Source of the DNA: Lachnospiraceae bacterium NK3A20
GTDB taxonomy: Bacteria > Bacillota > Clostridia > Lachnospirales > Lachnospiraceae
Direction of reading: 5' to 3'
Length of the DNA: 36,172 nucleotides
Assembly: GCA_900107575.1 (NCBI GenBank)
Contig: FNQX01000031.1
Coordinates: forward strand, 1-36,172
Part shown: positions 24,127 through 32,389 of the stretch, piece after piece
Layout of the letters: each line of letters begins with the position of its first letter
Numbering within the stretch: the first letter of the stretch is position 1
The notes under the pieces: model-generated
The model's database searches: none
Told to the model about the DNA's origin: nothing
The model's input: the letters and a program-made list of their open reading frames with translations, nothing else
Program-made: the position numbers and the translations under genes

Positions 24127-25422
24127 ATGCTTCTCATTACAAATGGAACCGTCATTGACCCCAAATCCCGGCTGCATGCCAGGAAGGATATCCTCGTTTC
24201 CGACGGCAGGATCGTCCGGATCGCAGGCCGGATCTTCGATGCCGGCTCTCCTGCAGCTTCCGCTGCGGCGGGGCTGACCGTGATCGACGCGGAGGGCTGC
24301 ATTGTCGCGCCGGGACTCATTGATACGCACTCTCACTTCCGCGACCCCGGCTTCCCTGAAAAAGAAGATATCACGACCGGCAGCGCCGCCGCGGCAAAGG
24401 GCGGTTACACGACGGTCGTCATGATGGCGAATACAAAGCCTCCCATTGACTCTGTGGAAGTCCTCACCGATGTGTGTGAGCGCGGAAGGCGCGAGCCGAT
24501 CCACGTTCTCTCCGCCGCCAACGTATCGACACGAATGCAGGGGGAAGCGAGAACGGATTTCGTATCACTCTCTGCCGCGGGGGCTGTTGTTTTCACCGAC
24601 GACGGAAGGCCACTGACGGATGAGTATCTCCTCTTGCAGGCCCTGAAGCTTGCGAAAAAACTTGACAAACCCGTGAGTCTCCACGAGGAAGATCCGCGCT
24701 ATGTGACGGAGCCCGGCATCAACGCAGGCGGCAGGGCAGCCGCAGCGCTCGGTCTGACCGGCGCAGACAGGAAGGCAGAATCATTCCTCGTGGAGCGCGA
24801 TGTGAGGCTCGCGATTGAGGCAAAGGCGAAGCTCTGCATTCAGCACATCAGCAGCAAGGAAGGGGTTGAGCTCGTGCGGCAGGCCCGTAAGGTCAGCCCT
24901 CTCATCCACGCCGAGGCAACGCCGCAGCACTTCACCCTGACGGAGGACGCCGTCATCCAAAAGGGCACGCTCGCCAAGGTGAATCCGCCGCTGCGGCTTA
25001 AGGAAGACCGCATGGCGATCATCGAGGGCTTGCGGGATGGGACGATCGACATCATCGCGACAGATCACGCGCCGCACACGAAGGCGGAGAAGGCGCAGGA
25101 ATTCACGAAGGCACCGAGCGGCATGATCGGGCTCGAGACGGCGCTCTCTCTGGGCATCCGTGAGCTCGTACAGCCGGGCTACCTTACGATGGATCAGCTC
25201 CTTGCCTGCCTCACCTGCAATCCCGCGGACTTCTATCGTCTGGATGCCGGCGATCTGCATGAGGGCGGACTCGCGGATATCGTGATCTTCGATCTGGAAA
25301 AGACCTGGACCGTCACGGAACACTTCGCGTCCAGATCCTCGAACTCCCCGTTCATTGGAGAGACGCTGCCGGGCGTCGTGCGCTATACGATTGCGGACGG
25401 CAGGATCGCGTATCAGGCGTAA
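24127..25422 (+). CDS. pyrC: Dihydroorotase
   Basis: A 431-residue class I (bacterial type) dihydroorotase that closes carbamoyl-aspartate to dihydroorotate. Zinc-binding DTHSHFRDPG has His68 and His70; NTKPP, the HEED and CIQHISS segments, HAEATPQHF and catalytic ATDHAPH (Asp313) follow in family order. The ATG at 24127 after AGGAGGAAGTTCAC is chosen over an ATG 33 bp upstream without a ribosome site. It stands alone, divergent from plsC-pyrKD, with its own promoter and a leader hairpin. Degenerate copies of its 3' end lie downstream. Confidence 0.97.
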   Translation: MLLITNGTVIDPKSRLHARKDILVSDGRIVRIAGRIFDAGSPAASAAAGLTVIDAEGCIVAPGLIDTHSHFRDPGFPEKEDITTGSAAAAKGGYTTVVMMANTKPPIDSVEVLTDVCERGRREPIHVLSAANVSTRMQGEARTDFVSLSAAGAVVFTDDGRPLTDEYLLLQALKLAKKLDKPVSLHEEDPRYVTEPGINAGGRAAAALGLTGADRKAESFLVERDVRLAIEAKAKLCIQHISSKEGVELVRQARKVSPLIHAEATPQHFTLTEDAVIQKGTLAKVNPPLRLKEDRMAIIEGLRDGTIDIIATDHAPHTKAEKAQEFTKAPSGMIGLETALSLGIRELVQPGYLTMDQLLACLTCNPADFYRLDAGDLHEGGLADIVIFDLEKTWTVTEHFASRSSNSPFIGETLPGVVRYTIADGRIAYQA

Positions 25423-25530
25423 CAACTGCCCTTACCTGTCGGGGAATCAGCAACATCGCGGATAGCAGGATCGCATACCAGGCGCGACACGCCCTCTGCC
25501 AGCGCGTAATAGATACGATTGCGAGCGGCA
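25390..25530. repeat. Degenerate copies of the pyrC 3' end
   Basis: Copy 1 (25390-25421) encodes the pyrC C-terminus IADGRIAYQA. Copy 2 (25455-25486) matches it at 25 of 32 bases and would read IADSRIAYQA; most differences are silent. A shorter third trace (about 25512-25530) repeats TACGATTGCG and CGGCAG. Copies 2 and 3 are in a 116-bp gap with no gene. Confidence 0.6.
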
Positions 25531-25538
25531 GCAGCGAA

Positions 25539-27125
25539 TCATTTCCGTGGCAGGGAATTCTCCAGCAGTATGACACTGTCCTTATCCGGTTCGATCTGTG
25601 TGGCGAGGATTCTGGCGTCGGCCATGGTGTCGACGAGGAAGATGTGGTCTGACCGGAAGCCGGTCTCAATGATGCTCTCATAGATCTCGTGGGTACCGAG
25701 GTGCCCGACGAGGATCACGTAGTCTGCGCTGAGCGCGGCCCGCGCGCCGAATTGCAGGATCTCATCCTGCGCTGGCTCGCGCATGGGAAGCCCGGGAGTG
25801 ACGAGAATACGGAGCCGCTCGAACATGGACAGGGTTTCCAGCGAGACGGCTACCGCGTCGGGATAGCTGTTGTCCGTGTCATCAATCACCGCGCGCCTTC
25901 CGGTCATGGTCATGTACAGTCGGTGCGGGGACGGCTCCAGCGCCGCGATGGGAGATACCATGTTCTCCATGGGAATGCCGGAGCGGTTAGCGACGGCGAT
26001 GGCTCCCATGAGGTCGACGAGATTGTACCGGCCGAGGAGTCGTGTATGGTATTCCCCGTACTGGCCATCCGGTCCCGTGACGGAGAAGGTAGAGCCTGTG
26101 ATATCCTGCGACAGGAGCGCGCCGTGATAGCTGCAATCCCGGGAGAAGCCGTAGGTAATGGCATCCGGGTATCGCATGTGCTGGCGTATCAGCATGTTGT
26201 CGCCATTGACGAACATCTGCCCGCCCGTGGCATCGACGGCGTCGAGCAGCTCGTAGCGCGTCTTGACGATATTCCTCACGGAATGGAAGGTGTCGAGATG
26301 CCGGTTGCCGATCGCGGTGATGATGCCTGCTGTCGGCCGGACCATGTCGCACAGCTCTTCAATCTCTCCCACCTGCCGCGCGCCCATTTCACAAACGAAA
26401 ATCTCATCGTCTTTTCTGAGCTTCTCATTGACCGTTCTCGCGAGGCCCATGCGGGTGTTGTAGCTGCCGGGCGTCTGGCACACCCGGTACTGTGTCGAGA
26501 GAATCTGTGCGATGGCATCCTTGACGGTCGTCTTGCCGTAGCTGCCCGTCACACCGATCACCTGCAGATCCTTCATGGAAGAAATCTTCCGCCTGGCCAG
26601 TGCGGTGTAGTATTGCCTGACCTGTTTTTCCACAGGAACGTTGAGAAGCTCCGCTGCGGCCACAATGGTGGGCTGCAGTGCGAACCAGATCCCCACCAGA
26701 ATGAGGATCGGCGTTCGCGCAGGCCGGGGAATCCACACGATTGTCAGGATGAGAGTGAGCCAGAAGAGGCCAATGGCTGCCGTCAGCCGCCACACGCGGT
26801 GCGTCGCCTGGAACGGATGCTCCGGCACAAGGCGCAGGAGCGGCATGGCTTTGCCATAGTAGAGAAGAATTCCGGTGAAATAGGCAACGCCCGTGATGAA
26901 ACCGGTGATGGAATATCTGAGGATCAGCATGGCGACCGGTATGATGACAAAGATCAGAGGGAGCCACCGAAACGGCTCATCGGCAAGATGCCGGAAATAA
27001 TCCCCCGGGCGATACGCGCCTGATTGCAGGAGATGGAGACAGTACCTCGTCGTAAGGATCGCCGACACAATATATAGAATGGCGAGGACCGTACGTCCTG
27101 CAATCGAAATGGAAGACCAATCCAT
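25539..27125 (-). CDS. Membrane-anchored MurF-like ligase
   Basis: A 528-residue protein. The first 160 residues hold about five membrane helices; a complete Mur ligase follows. The ATP-binding P-loop is GVTGSYGKTT (191-200), then VCEMGARQVGEIEELCDMVRP, the TAIGNRHLDTF motif, the LLGRYNLVDLMGAIAVA segment and a C-terminal domain with VIDDTDNSYPDAV. It is related to MurF, which adds D-Ala-D-Ala to UDP-MurNAc-tripeptide, but the membrane N-terminus is not found in classical MurF. The ATG at 27125 has CGAGGTC upstream. The substrate is uncertain: a second MurF, a lipid-linked precursor ligase or a different amide ligase. The symbol is withheld. Confidence 0.85.
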   Translation of the reverse strand: MDWSSISIAGRTVLAILYIVSAILTTRYCLHLLQSGAYRPGDYFRHLADEPFRWLPLIFVIIPVAMLILRYSITGFITGVAYFTGILLYYGKAMPLLRLVPEHPFQATHRVWRLTAAIGLFWLTLILTIVWIPRPARTPILILVGIWFALQPTIVAAAELLNVPVEKQVRQYYTALARRKISSMKDLQVIGVTGSYGKTTVKDAIAQILSTQYRVCQTPGSYNTRMGLARTVNEKLRKDDEIFVCEMGARQVGEIEELCDMVRPTAGIITAIGNRHLDTFHSVRNIVKTRYELLDAVDATGGQMFVNGDNMLIRQHMRYPDAITYGFSRDCSYHGALLSQDITGSTFSVTGPDGQYGEYHTRLLGRYNLVDLMGAIAVANRSGIPMENMVSPIAALEPSPHRLYMTMTGRRAVIDDTDNSYPDAVAVSLETLSMFERLRILVTPGLPMREPAQDEILQFGARAALSADYVILVGHLGTHEIYESIIETGFRSDHIFLVDTMADARILATQIEPDKDSVILLENSLPRK

Positions 27126-27224
27126 TAACTCTGACCTCGGGGAAGCCGCGGCCGATGGTTCCCCTGCTACAGCCGGCACGCGGCCAGCATCAATATCTGC
27201 ACCGCACTATTATACCATGAAGAC

Positions 27225-27287
27225 AAAAGTAAAGGGTCAAACGCAATTTGGCGACAGTTGACCGTTCCGCGTCCTTGCGTCTGACCC
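27225..27287 (-). terminator. Long-stem terminator downstream of the hydratase gene
   Basis: On the minus strand GGGTCAGACGCAA pairs with TTGCGTTTGACCC (13 pairs, one G-T) around a 28-nt loop, followed by TTTACTTTTG. It starts about 42 bp after the hydratase stop and ahead of the MurF-like gene. Confidence 0.7.
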
Positions 27288-27328
27288 CCCAGCTGCGCAG
27301 CTCCTGATCGGAGTCTGCCGCGGCCCCC

Positions 27329-29638
27329 TTACATCAATCTTCGGTTGTAGTTGATGAGGCACCCGTCGAGGATGATCTCTCTCTCCTCGTCTGTGAGGTC
27401 TCCGAGCGTTACGGTGAACGGTGTCATCGCCCCGTCCTTCACGGTGTAGCCCGTGATCTTGTCCTGCCTCTTCTCTACCGCCTCCCTGATCTTCGGGAAG
27501 AAGAGGTAGTCGAGCTTCTGGAACGGCAGGTCGCCTGCAGGGATGACGAATGGCAGCATTCCCCAGTTGATGAGGTTACTGCGGTAGCGTTTCGTCGCGT
27601 ACTCATTGGCGATATTGGCCCAGCCGCCCAGTACCTTCTGGCAGGAGGCCGCCTGTTCCCTCGCCGAGCCGTCTCCCGGTTTGATCGCGAAAATACAAGA
27701 GCCGACGCCCAGATTGTGGTGGTCCACGTCCGGGAATTTCTCCCGGATGGTGTGCATGATGGGTTTCAGTTCCGGCACGGCTTCACCGCCGCAGCCACCG
27801 GATACGATCGCGCGCTCCGCTTCCCTGACTTCCTTGGAGAGGGCGACGTAGTCCGGCGCCTTTCTCGAGAGCGCGAACTCCGCCAGTCCCTCCGGGTTGG
27901 AGCGGTAGGAGGAAGTCTCGCCGGAAGGGATCAGCTCATCCGTCGTCGTGACGGGATCGTGGATTTCGGCGGTGAGCTTCACAACAAGATTCTCCGGTAG
28001 CGGCTGCATTACGGGCCAGTCCTTGATGTTGGGACCGAACTGAATCTGGGTATCGGGATCCGGCGTGCCCTTTGCGTCGAAGACTCTCTTCTGATAGATC
28101 CTGTCGTCGAAATGGTATGCGTAGGTCGGAATATCCTTGTCGATGTCGGTCGCTGGTGTGAGGAACCCCCGGTTCGCCGCCGTCGCCGCAATACTCCGCG
28201 CATCCATAAGCGCAACGTAGCTGATCTGTCCGTTCTGCGGCTTCGAGCCCTCGCGGTTCGGGAAATTGCGCGTGGAGTGCCGGATCGAGAATGCGTTGTT
28301 GGCAGGCGTATCTCCCGCGCCGAAGCACGGCCCGCAGAAGGCGGTCTTCAATACCGCGCCGGCATCCATGAGTTTCTCCGCGATGCCGTTCTTGATGATC
28401 TCCATGTAGATCGGCTGGGACGCCGGGTAGACGGACAGCGAGAATTTGCCGTCGCCGATATTCTCGCCGTCGAGAATGCCCGCTGCCTCACAGATGTTCT
28501 CGAAGCCGCCGCCGGCGCAGCCCGCGATGATGCCCTGATCGACCAGGAGCTTCCCGTCCACGATCTTATCTGCAAGGTTTGCCTGCGCGTCCTCCCCGAA
28601 GGAGACCTTCGCCCTCTCTTCGACGCCATGCAGCACTTCGGCAAGGTTCTGGTTCACTTCCTCGATGGTGCAGGCCATGGAGGGATGGAACGGCATGGCG
28701 ATCATCGGCTCGATGGTCGAAAGGTCGATGTCAATGACGCCGTCATAGTACGCACCGATGCCGGGTTCGAGCCTCTGGTACGCGTCCACCCTGCCGTGCA
28801 GGGCGAGCCACTCTCTTGTCACCTCATCCGTCTCCCAGATGGAAGAGAGGCAGGTCGTCTCTGTCGTCATGACATCGATGCCGATCCTGTAGTCTTCGGA
28901 AAGGCTGGCGATGCCGGGTCCCACGAACTCCAGCACCTTGTTCTTCACATAGCCGGAAGCAAAGACCGCGCCGATGAGCGCGATGTTCACATCGTGCGGG
29001 CCGACCCCCCTTCGCGGCGCTCCTGTCAGGTTGACCGCAATGACTTCCGGTCGGTTGATGTCATAAGTCTGGTTCAGGAGCTGTTTCACGAGCTCGGGGC
29101 CGCCCTCTCCCATCGCCATCGTGCCGAGGGCGCCGTACCTTGTGTGGGAGTCTGATCCCAGGATCATGTCTCCGCAGCCCGCGAGCATCTCCCGCGCATA
29201 CTGGTGAATGACGGCAAGGTGCGGAGGTACATAGCTGCCGCCGTAGCGCTTCGCCGCAGTCAGGCCGAACATGTGATCATCCTCGTTGATCGTGCCACCG
29301 ACCGCGCACAGGGAGTTGTGACAGTTCGTGAGAACATAAGGCACGGGGAATTTCTCGAGGCCGGACGCCCTTGCCGTCTGAATGATGCCAACATAGGTGA
29401 TGTCGTGGGAAGTGAGCTTGTCGAAGCGGATGTGAAGCTTCTCCTCATCACTGCCGTTATTGTGGGAGCGGAGGATGTTCCAGGCGATGGTCTTATCCCT
29501 TGCCGCCTCCTTCGAATCCGTGATCCCCGCCTGCAGCAGCTGCCGCTGCAGTTCACCATTTCCTGCCGCCTCTTTGGTATCATAGGCGAACTGTCCGTTC
29601 CCAAGATAATATGCGCCGCTCTGACTCAGTGTGACCAT
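27329..29638 (-). CDS. Aconitase-family hydratase
   Basis: A 769-residue protein of the aconitase superfamily, resembling YbhJ-type hydratases more than AcnA or AcnB. It has GSDSHTRYGALGTMAMGEGG (161-180), candidate [4Fe-4S] ligands Cys374 (IAGCAGGG), Cys435 and Cys438 (FCGPCFGAGDTP), the substrate-binding STRNFPNREG (455-464) and a C-terminal swivelling domain (LGVGSCIFAIKPGDGS, YRSNLINWGMLPF). It would isomerise or hydrate a tricarboxylate or related acid; the exact substrate is not clear. The ATG at 29638 with AAGGAG six bases upstream is chosen over a GTG 15 bp earlier. No citrate synthase or isocitrate dehydrogenase is nearby. Confidence 0.9.
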   Translation of the reverse strand: MVTLSQSGAYYLGNGQFAYDTKEAAGNGELQRQLLQAGITDSKEAARDKTIAWNILRSHNNGSDEEKLHIRFDKLTSHDITYVGIIQTARASGLEKFPVPYVLTNCHNSLCAVGGTINEDDHMFGLTAAKRYGGSYVPPHLAVIHQYAREMLAGCGDMILGSDSHTRYGALGTMAMGEGGPELVKQLLNQTYDINRPEVIAVNLTGAPRRGVGPHDVNIALIGAVFASGYVKNKVLEFVGPGIASLSEDYRIGIDVMTTETTCLSSIWETDEVTREWLALHGRVDAYQRLEPGIGAYYDGVIDIDLSTIEPMIAMPFHPSMACTIEEVNQNLAEVLHGVEERAKVSFGEDAQANLADKIVDGKLLVDQGIIAGCAGGGFENICEAAGILDGENIGDGKFSLSVYPASQPIYMEIIKNGIAEKLMDAGAVLKTAFCGPCFGAGDTPANNAFSIRHSTRNFPNREGSKPQNGQISYVALMDARSIAATAANRGFLTPATDIDKDIPTYAYHFDDRIYQKRVFDAKGTPDPDTQIQFGPNIKDWPVMQPLPENLVVKLTAEIHDPVTTTDELIPSGETSSYRSNPEGLAEFALSRKAPDYVALSKEVREAERAIVSGGCGGEAVPELKPIMHTIREKFPDVDHHNLGVGSCIFAIKPGDGSAREQAASCQKVLGGWANIANEYATKRYRSNLINWGMLPFVIPAGDLPFQKLDYLFFPKIREAVEKRQDKITGYTVKDGAMTPFTVTLGDLTDEEREIILDGCLINYNRRLM

Positions 29639-29700
29639 ATCCTTCTCCTTCACCTCTTGGATTGTGATTGTTTTGTATAATTGTATACCATCTTACATCA

Positions 29701-29733
29701 AAGCAATGGAACTGGCTACTGCCAGTTCCATTG
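29701..29733 (-). terminator. Perfect hairpin after glgP
   Basis: CAATGGAACTGGC (29704-29716) and GCCAGTTCCATTG (29721-29733) form a perfect 13-bp stem with a 4-nt loop, 11 bp past the glgP stop. On the minus strand only CTTTG follows, so the T run is poor. It may act as a terminator or as an mRNA-stabilising hairpin. Confidence 0.6.
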
Positions 29734-29744
29734 TTCTTCCAGGT

Positions 29745-32375
29745 TCATGAACGCGCGGAGGCTTTCTTCGCGGGAGAGGTTCTCTTCCGGGTGGTCACAG
29801 CCTTCTTCGCGCCTTCTGTTTTCTCTTTCTTCACCGAAGACTTCTTCGAGACGCTCGTCGTCCGGGATGCCGCCTTCGAAAATCTGCCGCTGCTCACCGC
29901 GGGCAGCTCGACCTTCTGAAGGTGCCAGATGTCGCGCACATACTCCTCGATCGTGCGGTCTGAAGAGAACTTACCGGCGCTCGCCGTGTTCAGGATCGCG
30001 AGTCTTGCCCAGCTCTTTTTGTCCTCGTAAGCCGCAACGATTCTTCTCTGCGCATCCGCGTAGGACTCGAAATCCTTGAGGATGAAATAGCGGTCCGCAG
30101 AAGAGCCGTTCTCGCCCTTGAGGAGCGAGTCGTAGAGCGGGCGGAACAGCTCCGGATTCTCCGGCGAATACATGCCGTTCACGAGCTGCACCAGCACCTC
30201 GCGCACGTTCCCGTCGCTGTTGAAGATATCCATCGGGTTGTAGCCGCCGTTGTTCTCGTAGTCGATGACTTCCTTGGAAGAGAGGCCGAAGATGAACATG
30301 TTCTCGATGCCAACTTCCTCTGCCATCTCGACATTCGCGCCGTCCATCGTGCCGATCGTCGCCGCGCCGTTCAGCATCAGCTTCATACAGCCGGTGCCGG
30401 AGGCCTCCTTGGATGCCGTGGAGATCTGCTCCGAGATATCGGCCGCCGCGAAAATGAGCTCGGCGTTGGACACACGGTAATCCTCGATGAATACAACCTT
30501 GATCTTGTCCTCGATGGACGGGTCGTTGTTGATGACCTCAGCCACGTTGTTGATCAGCTTGATCGTGAGCTTCGCATTGCGATAGCCTGCTGCCGCCTTG
30601 GCGCCGAAGATAAAGGTGTGCTTCGGGTAGTCCATCGCGGGATTTTTCTTCAACTGGTTATACAGGTACATGACATGCAGGATGTTGAGGAGCTGTCTCT
30701 TGTACTCGTGCAGACGCTTGACCTGCACGTCGAAGATGGACCGGGGATCGACCTCGATGCCGTTGTGCTCCTGAATGTATTTCGCAAGGCGTACCTTATT
30801 CTTGTATTTAATCTGCTCGAACTCGCGCTGTGCCTTCGCATCGTCTGCGTAAGGTGCCAGCTCCGCGATGCGGGAGAGATCCGTGATCCACTCGTCGCCG
30901 ATCTTGTCCGTGATCCAGTCCGCGAGCAGCGGGTTCGCGTGCAGGAGGAACCTTCTCTGCGTGATGCCGTTGGTCTTGTTGCCAAACTTCTCCGGGAACA
31001 TCTCGTAGAAATCGCGCAGGGACTCGTTCTTCAGGATCTCGGTGTGGAGTCTTGCCACGCCGTTCACCGAATATCCCGCTACGATCGCCATGTTCGCCAT
31101 CCTGACCTGTCCGTCATAGATGATGCCCATCTTCGAGATCTTGTAGGCCGCGTCACCCTGTCCGTCGTATCTTGCGTGGATGTCGTTCTCGAATCTTCTG
31201 TTGATCTCCTCGACGATCTGGTAAATACGAGGCAGGAGCCGGGAGAAGATTTCGATCGGCCATTTCTCGAGCGCCTCCGCCATAATGGTGTGGTTTGTGT
31301 AGGCGGTGCAGTGCTGCACAATATTCCAGGCATCGTCCCACTCAAGGCCGTACTCGTCGAGGAGGATACGCATGAGTTCCGGCACGGTCAGTGTCGGGTG
31401 CGTATCGTTCATCTGGAAAACAACCTTCTCGGGCAGCTCATGGATGTCGTTGTTCCTGGACATGAACTTCTTCACCGCCAGCTGTACGCTCGCGGAGACG
31501 AAGAAATACTGCTGTTTCAGCCGCAGCTCCTTGCCCTGGATGTGATCGTCGCAGGGGTAGAGTACCTCGCAGATGGTGCGGGCCAGGTTCTCATCCTCCA
31601 CTGCCTTCTGATAGTCGCCCTTGTCGAAGCTGTCCAGGTGGAAGCTCTCGACCGGCTCGGCGTCCCAGATGCGGAGCGTGTCGACGAAGCCGTTGCCGTA
31701 GCCGACGACCGGCATGTCGTAGGGAATGGCCTTCACGGCATTGTAGCCTTCCTGCCGGAACATGGTGCGTCCCGTCTCAGGGTCAATATAGGAAGAGACG
31801 TGGCCGCCGAAGTGGATCTCCTGCGTGTACTCGGGCCGGCGCAGCTCGAAGGGATTGCCGTTCTCGAGCCAGTTGTCCGGCACCTCGACCTGATAGCCGT
31901 CGCGGATCTTCTGCTGGAACATGCCGTAGCGGTAGCGGATGCCGCAGCCGTAGGCGGGATAGTTCAGCGTCGCAAGGGAATCCAGGAAACAGGCTGCGAG
32001 CCTGCCAAGGCCTCCGTTGCCCAGTGCCGGATCCGGCTCCTCATCCTCGATGGCGTTCAGATCAAAGCCCATCTCGTGCAGCGCTTCCTTCACGGGCTCG
32101 TACGCCTGAAGGTTGATCAGGTTGTTGCCGAACGCCCTGCCCATGAGGAATTCCATGGACAGGTAGTACAGGGTCTTCGGGTTCTGCTCTTCGAATGCCT
32201 TCTGGGTGTGGATCCAGGCATTGATGATCTGGTCCTTGAGCGCGAACGCGGCAGCCTGGAATACCTGCTGGCTGGTCGCGTCAGAGAGCTCGCGGCGGTA
32301 CATCGTGCGGATATTGTATTCAACACTCCTCTGGAACAGATTCTTGTCGAACTTCATCAGAGACTTCTTCGTCAT
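29745..32375 (-). CDS. glgP: Glycogen/starch phosphorylase with an extra basic tail
   Basis: An 876-residue glucan phosphorylase releasing glucose-1-phosphate from glycogen. It has the N-terminal YYLSMEFLMGRAFGNNL block, LGNGGLGRLAACFLDS, NDTHPTLTVPELMR, QVKRLHEYKRQLLN and the PLP site EASGTGCMKLMLNG with Lys665 (Cys in place of the more common Asn). The catalytic body ends at YVRDIWHLQKV. A further 54 residues (823-876) have 16 Lys/Arg and 3 Glu, rich in Ser, Thr and Ala; classical GlgP lacks this. The ATG at 32375 follows AAGGAAGACGGC. It is 14 bp after ileS and may be cotranscribed with it. Confidence 0.96.
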   Translation of the reverse strand: MTKKSLMKFDKNLFQRSVEYNIRTMYRRELSDATSQQVFQAAAFALKDQIINAWIHTQKAFEEQNPKTLYYLSMEFLMGRAFGNNLINLQAYEPVKEALHEMGFDLNAIEDEEPDPALGNGGLGRLAACFLDSLATLNYPAYGCGIRYRYGMFQQKIRDGYQVEVPDNWLENGNPFELRRPEYTQEIHFGGHVSSYIDPETGRTMFRQEGYNAVKAIPYDMPVVGYGNGFVDTLRIWDAEPVESFHLDSFDKGDYQKAVEDENLARTICEVLYPCDDHIQGKELRLKQQYFFVSASVQLAVKKFMSRNNDIHELPEKVVFQMNDTHPTLTVPELMRILLDEYGLEWDDAWNIVQHCTAYTNHTIMAEALEKWPIEIFSRLLPRIYQIVEEINRRFENDIHARYDGQGDAAYKISKMGIIYDGQVRMANMAIVAGYSVNGVARLHTEILKNESLRDFYEMFPEKFGNKTNGITQRRFLLHANPLLADWITDKIGDEWITDLSRIAELAPYADDAKAQREFEQIKYKNKVRLAKYIQEHNGIEVDPRSIFDVQVKRLHEYKRQLLNILHVMYLYNQLKKNPAMDYPKHTFIFGAKAAAGYRNAKLTIKLINNVAEVINNDPSIEDKIKVVFIEDYRVSNAELIFAAADISEQISTASKEASGTGCMKLMLNGAATIGTMDGANVEMAEEVGIENMFIFGLSSKEVIDYENNGGYNPMDIFNSDGNVREVLVQLVNGMYSPENPELFRPLYDSLLKGENGSSADRYFILKDFESYADAQRRIVAAYEDKKSWARLAILNTASAGKFSSDRTIEEYVRDIWHLQKVELPAVSSGRFSKAASRTTSVSKKSSVKKEKTEGAKKAVTTRKRTSPAKKASARS

Positions 32376-32389
32376 GCCGTCTTCCTTTC

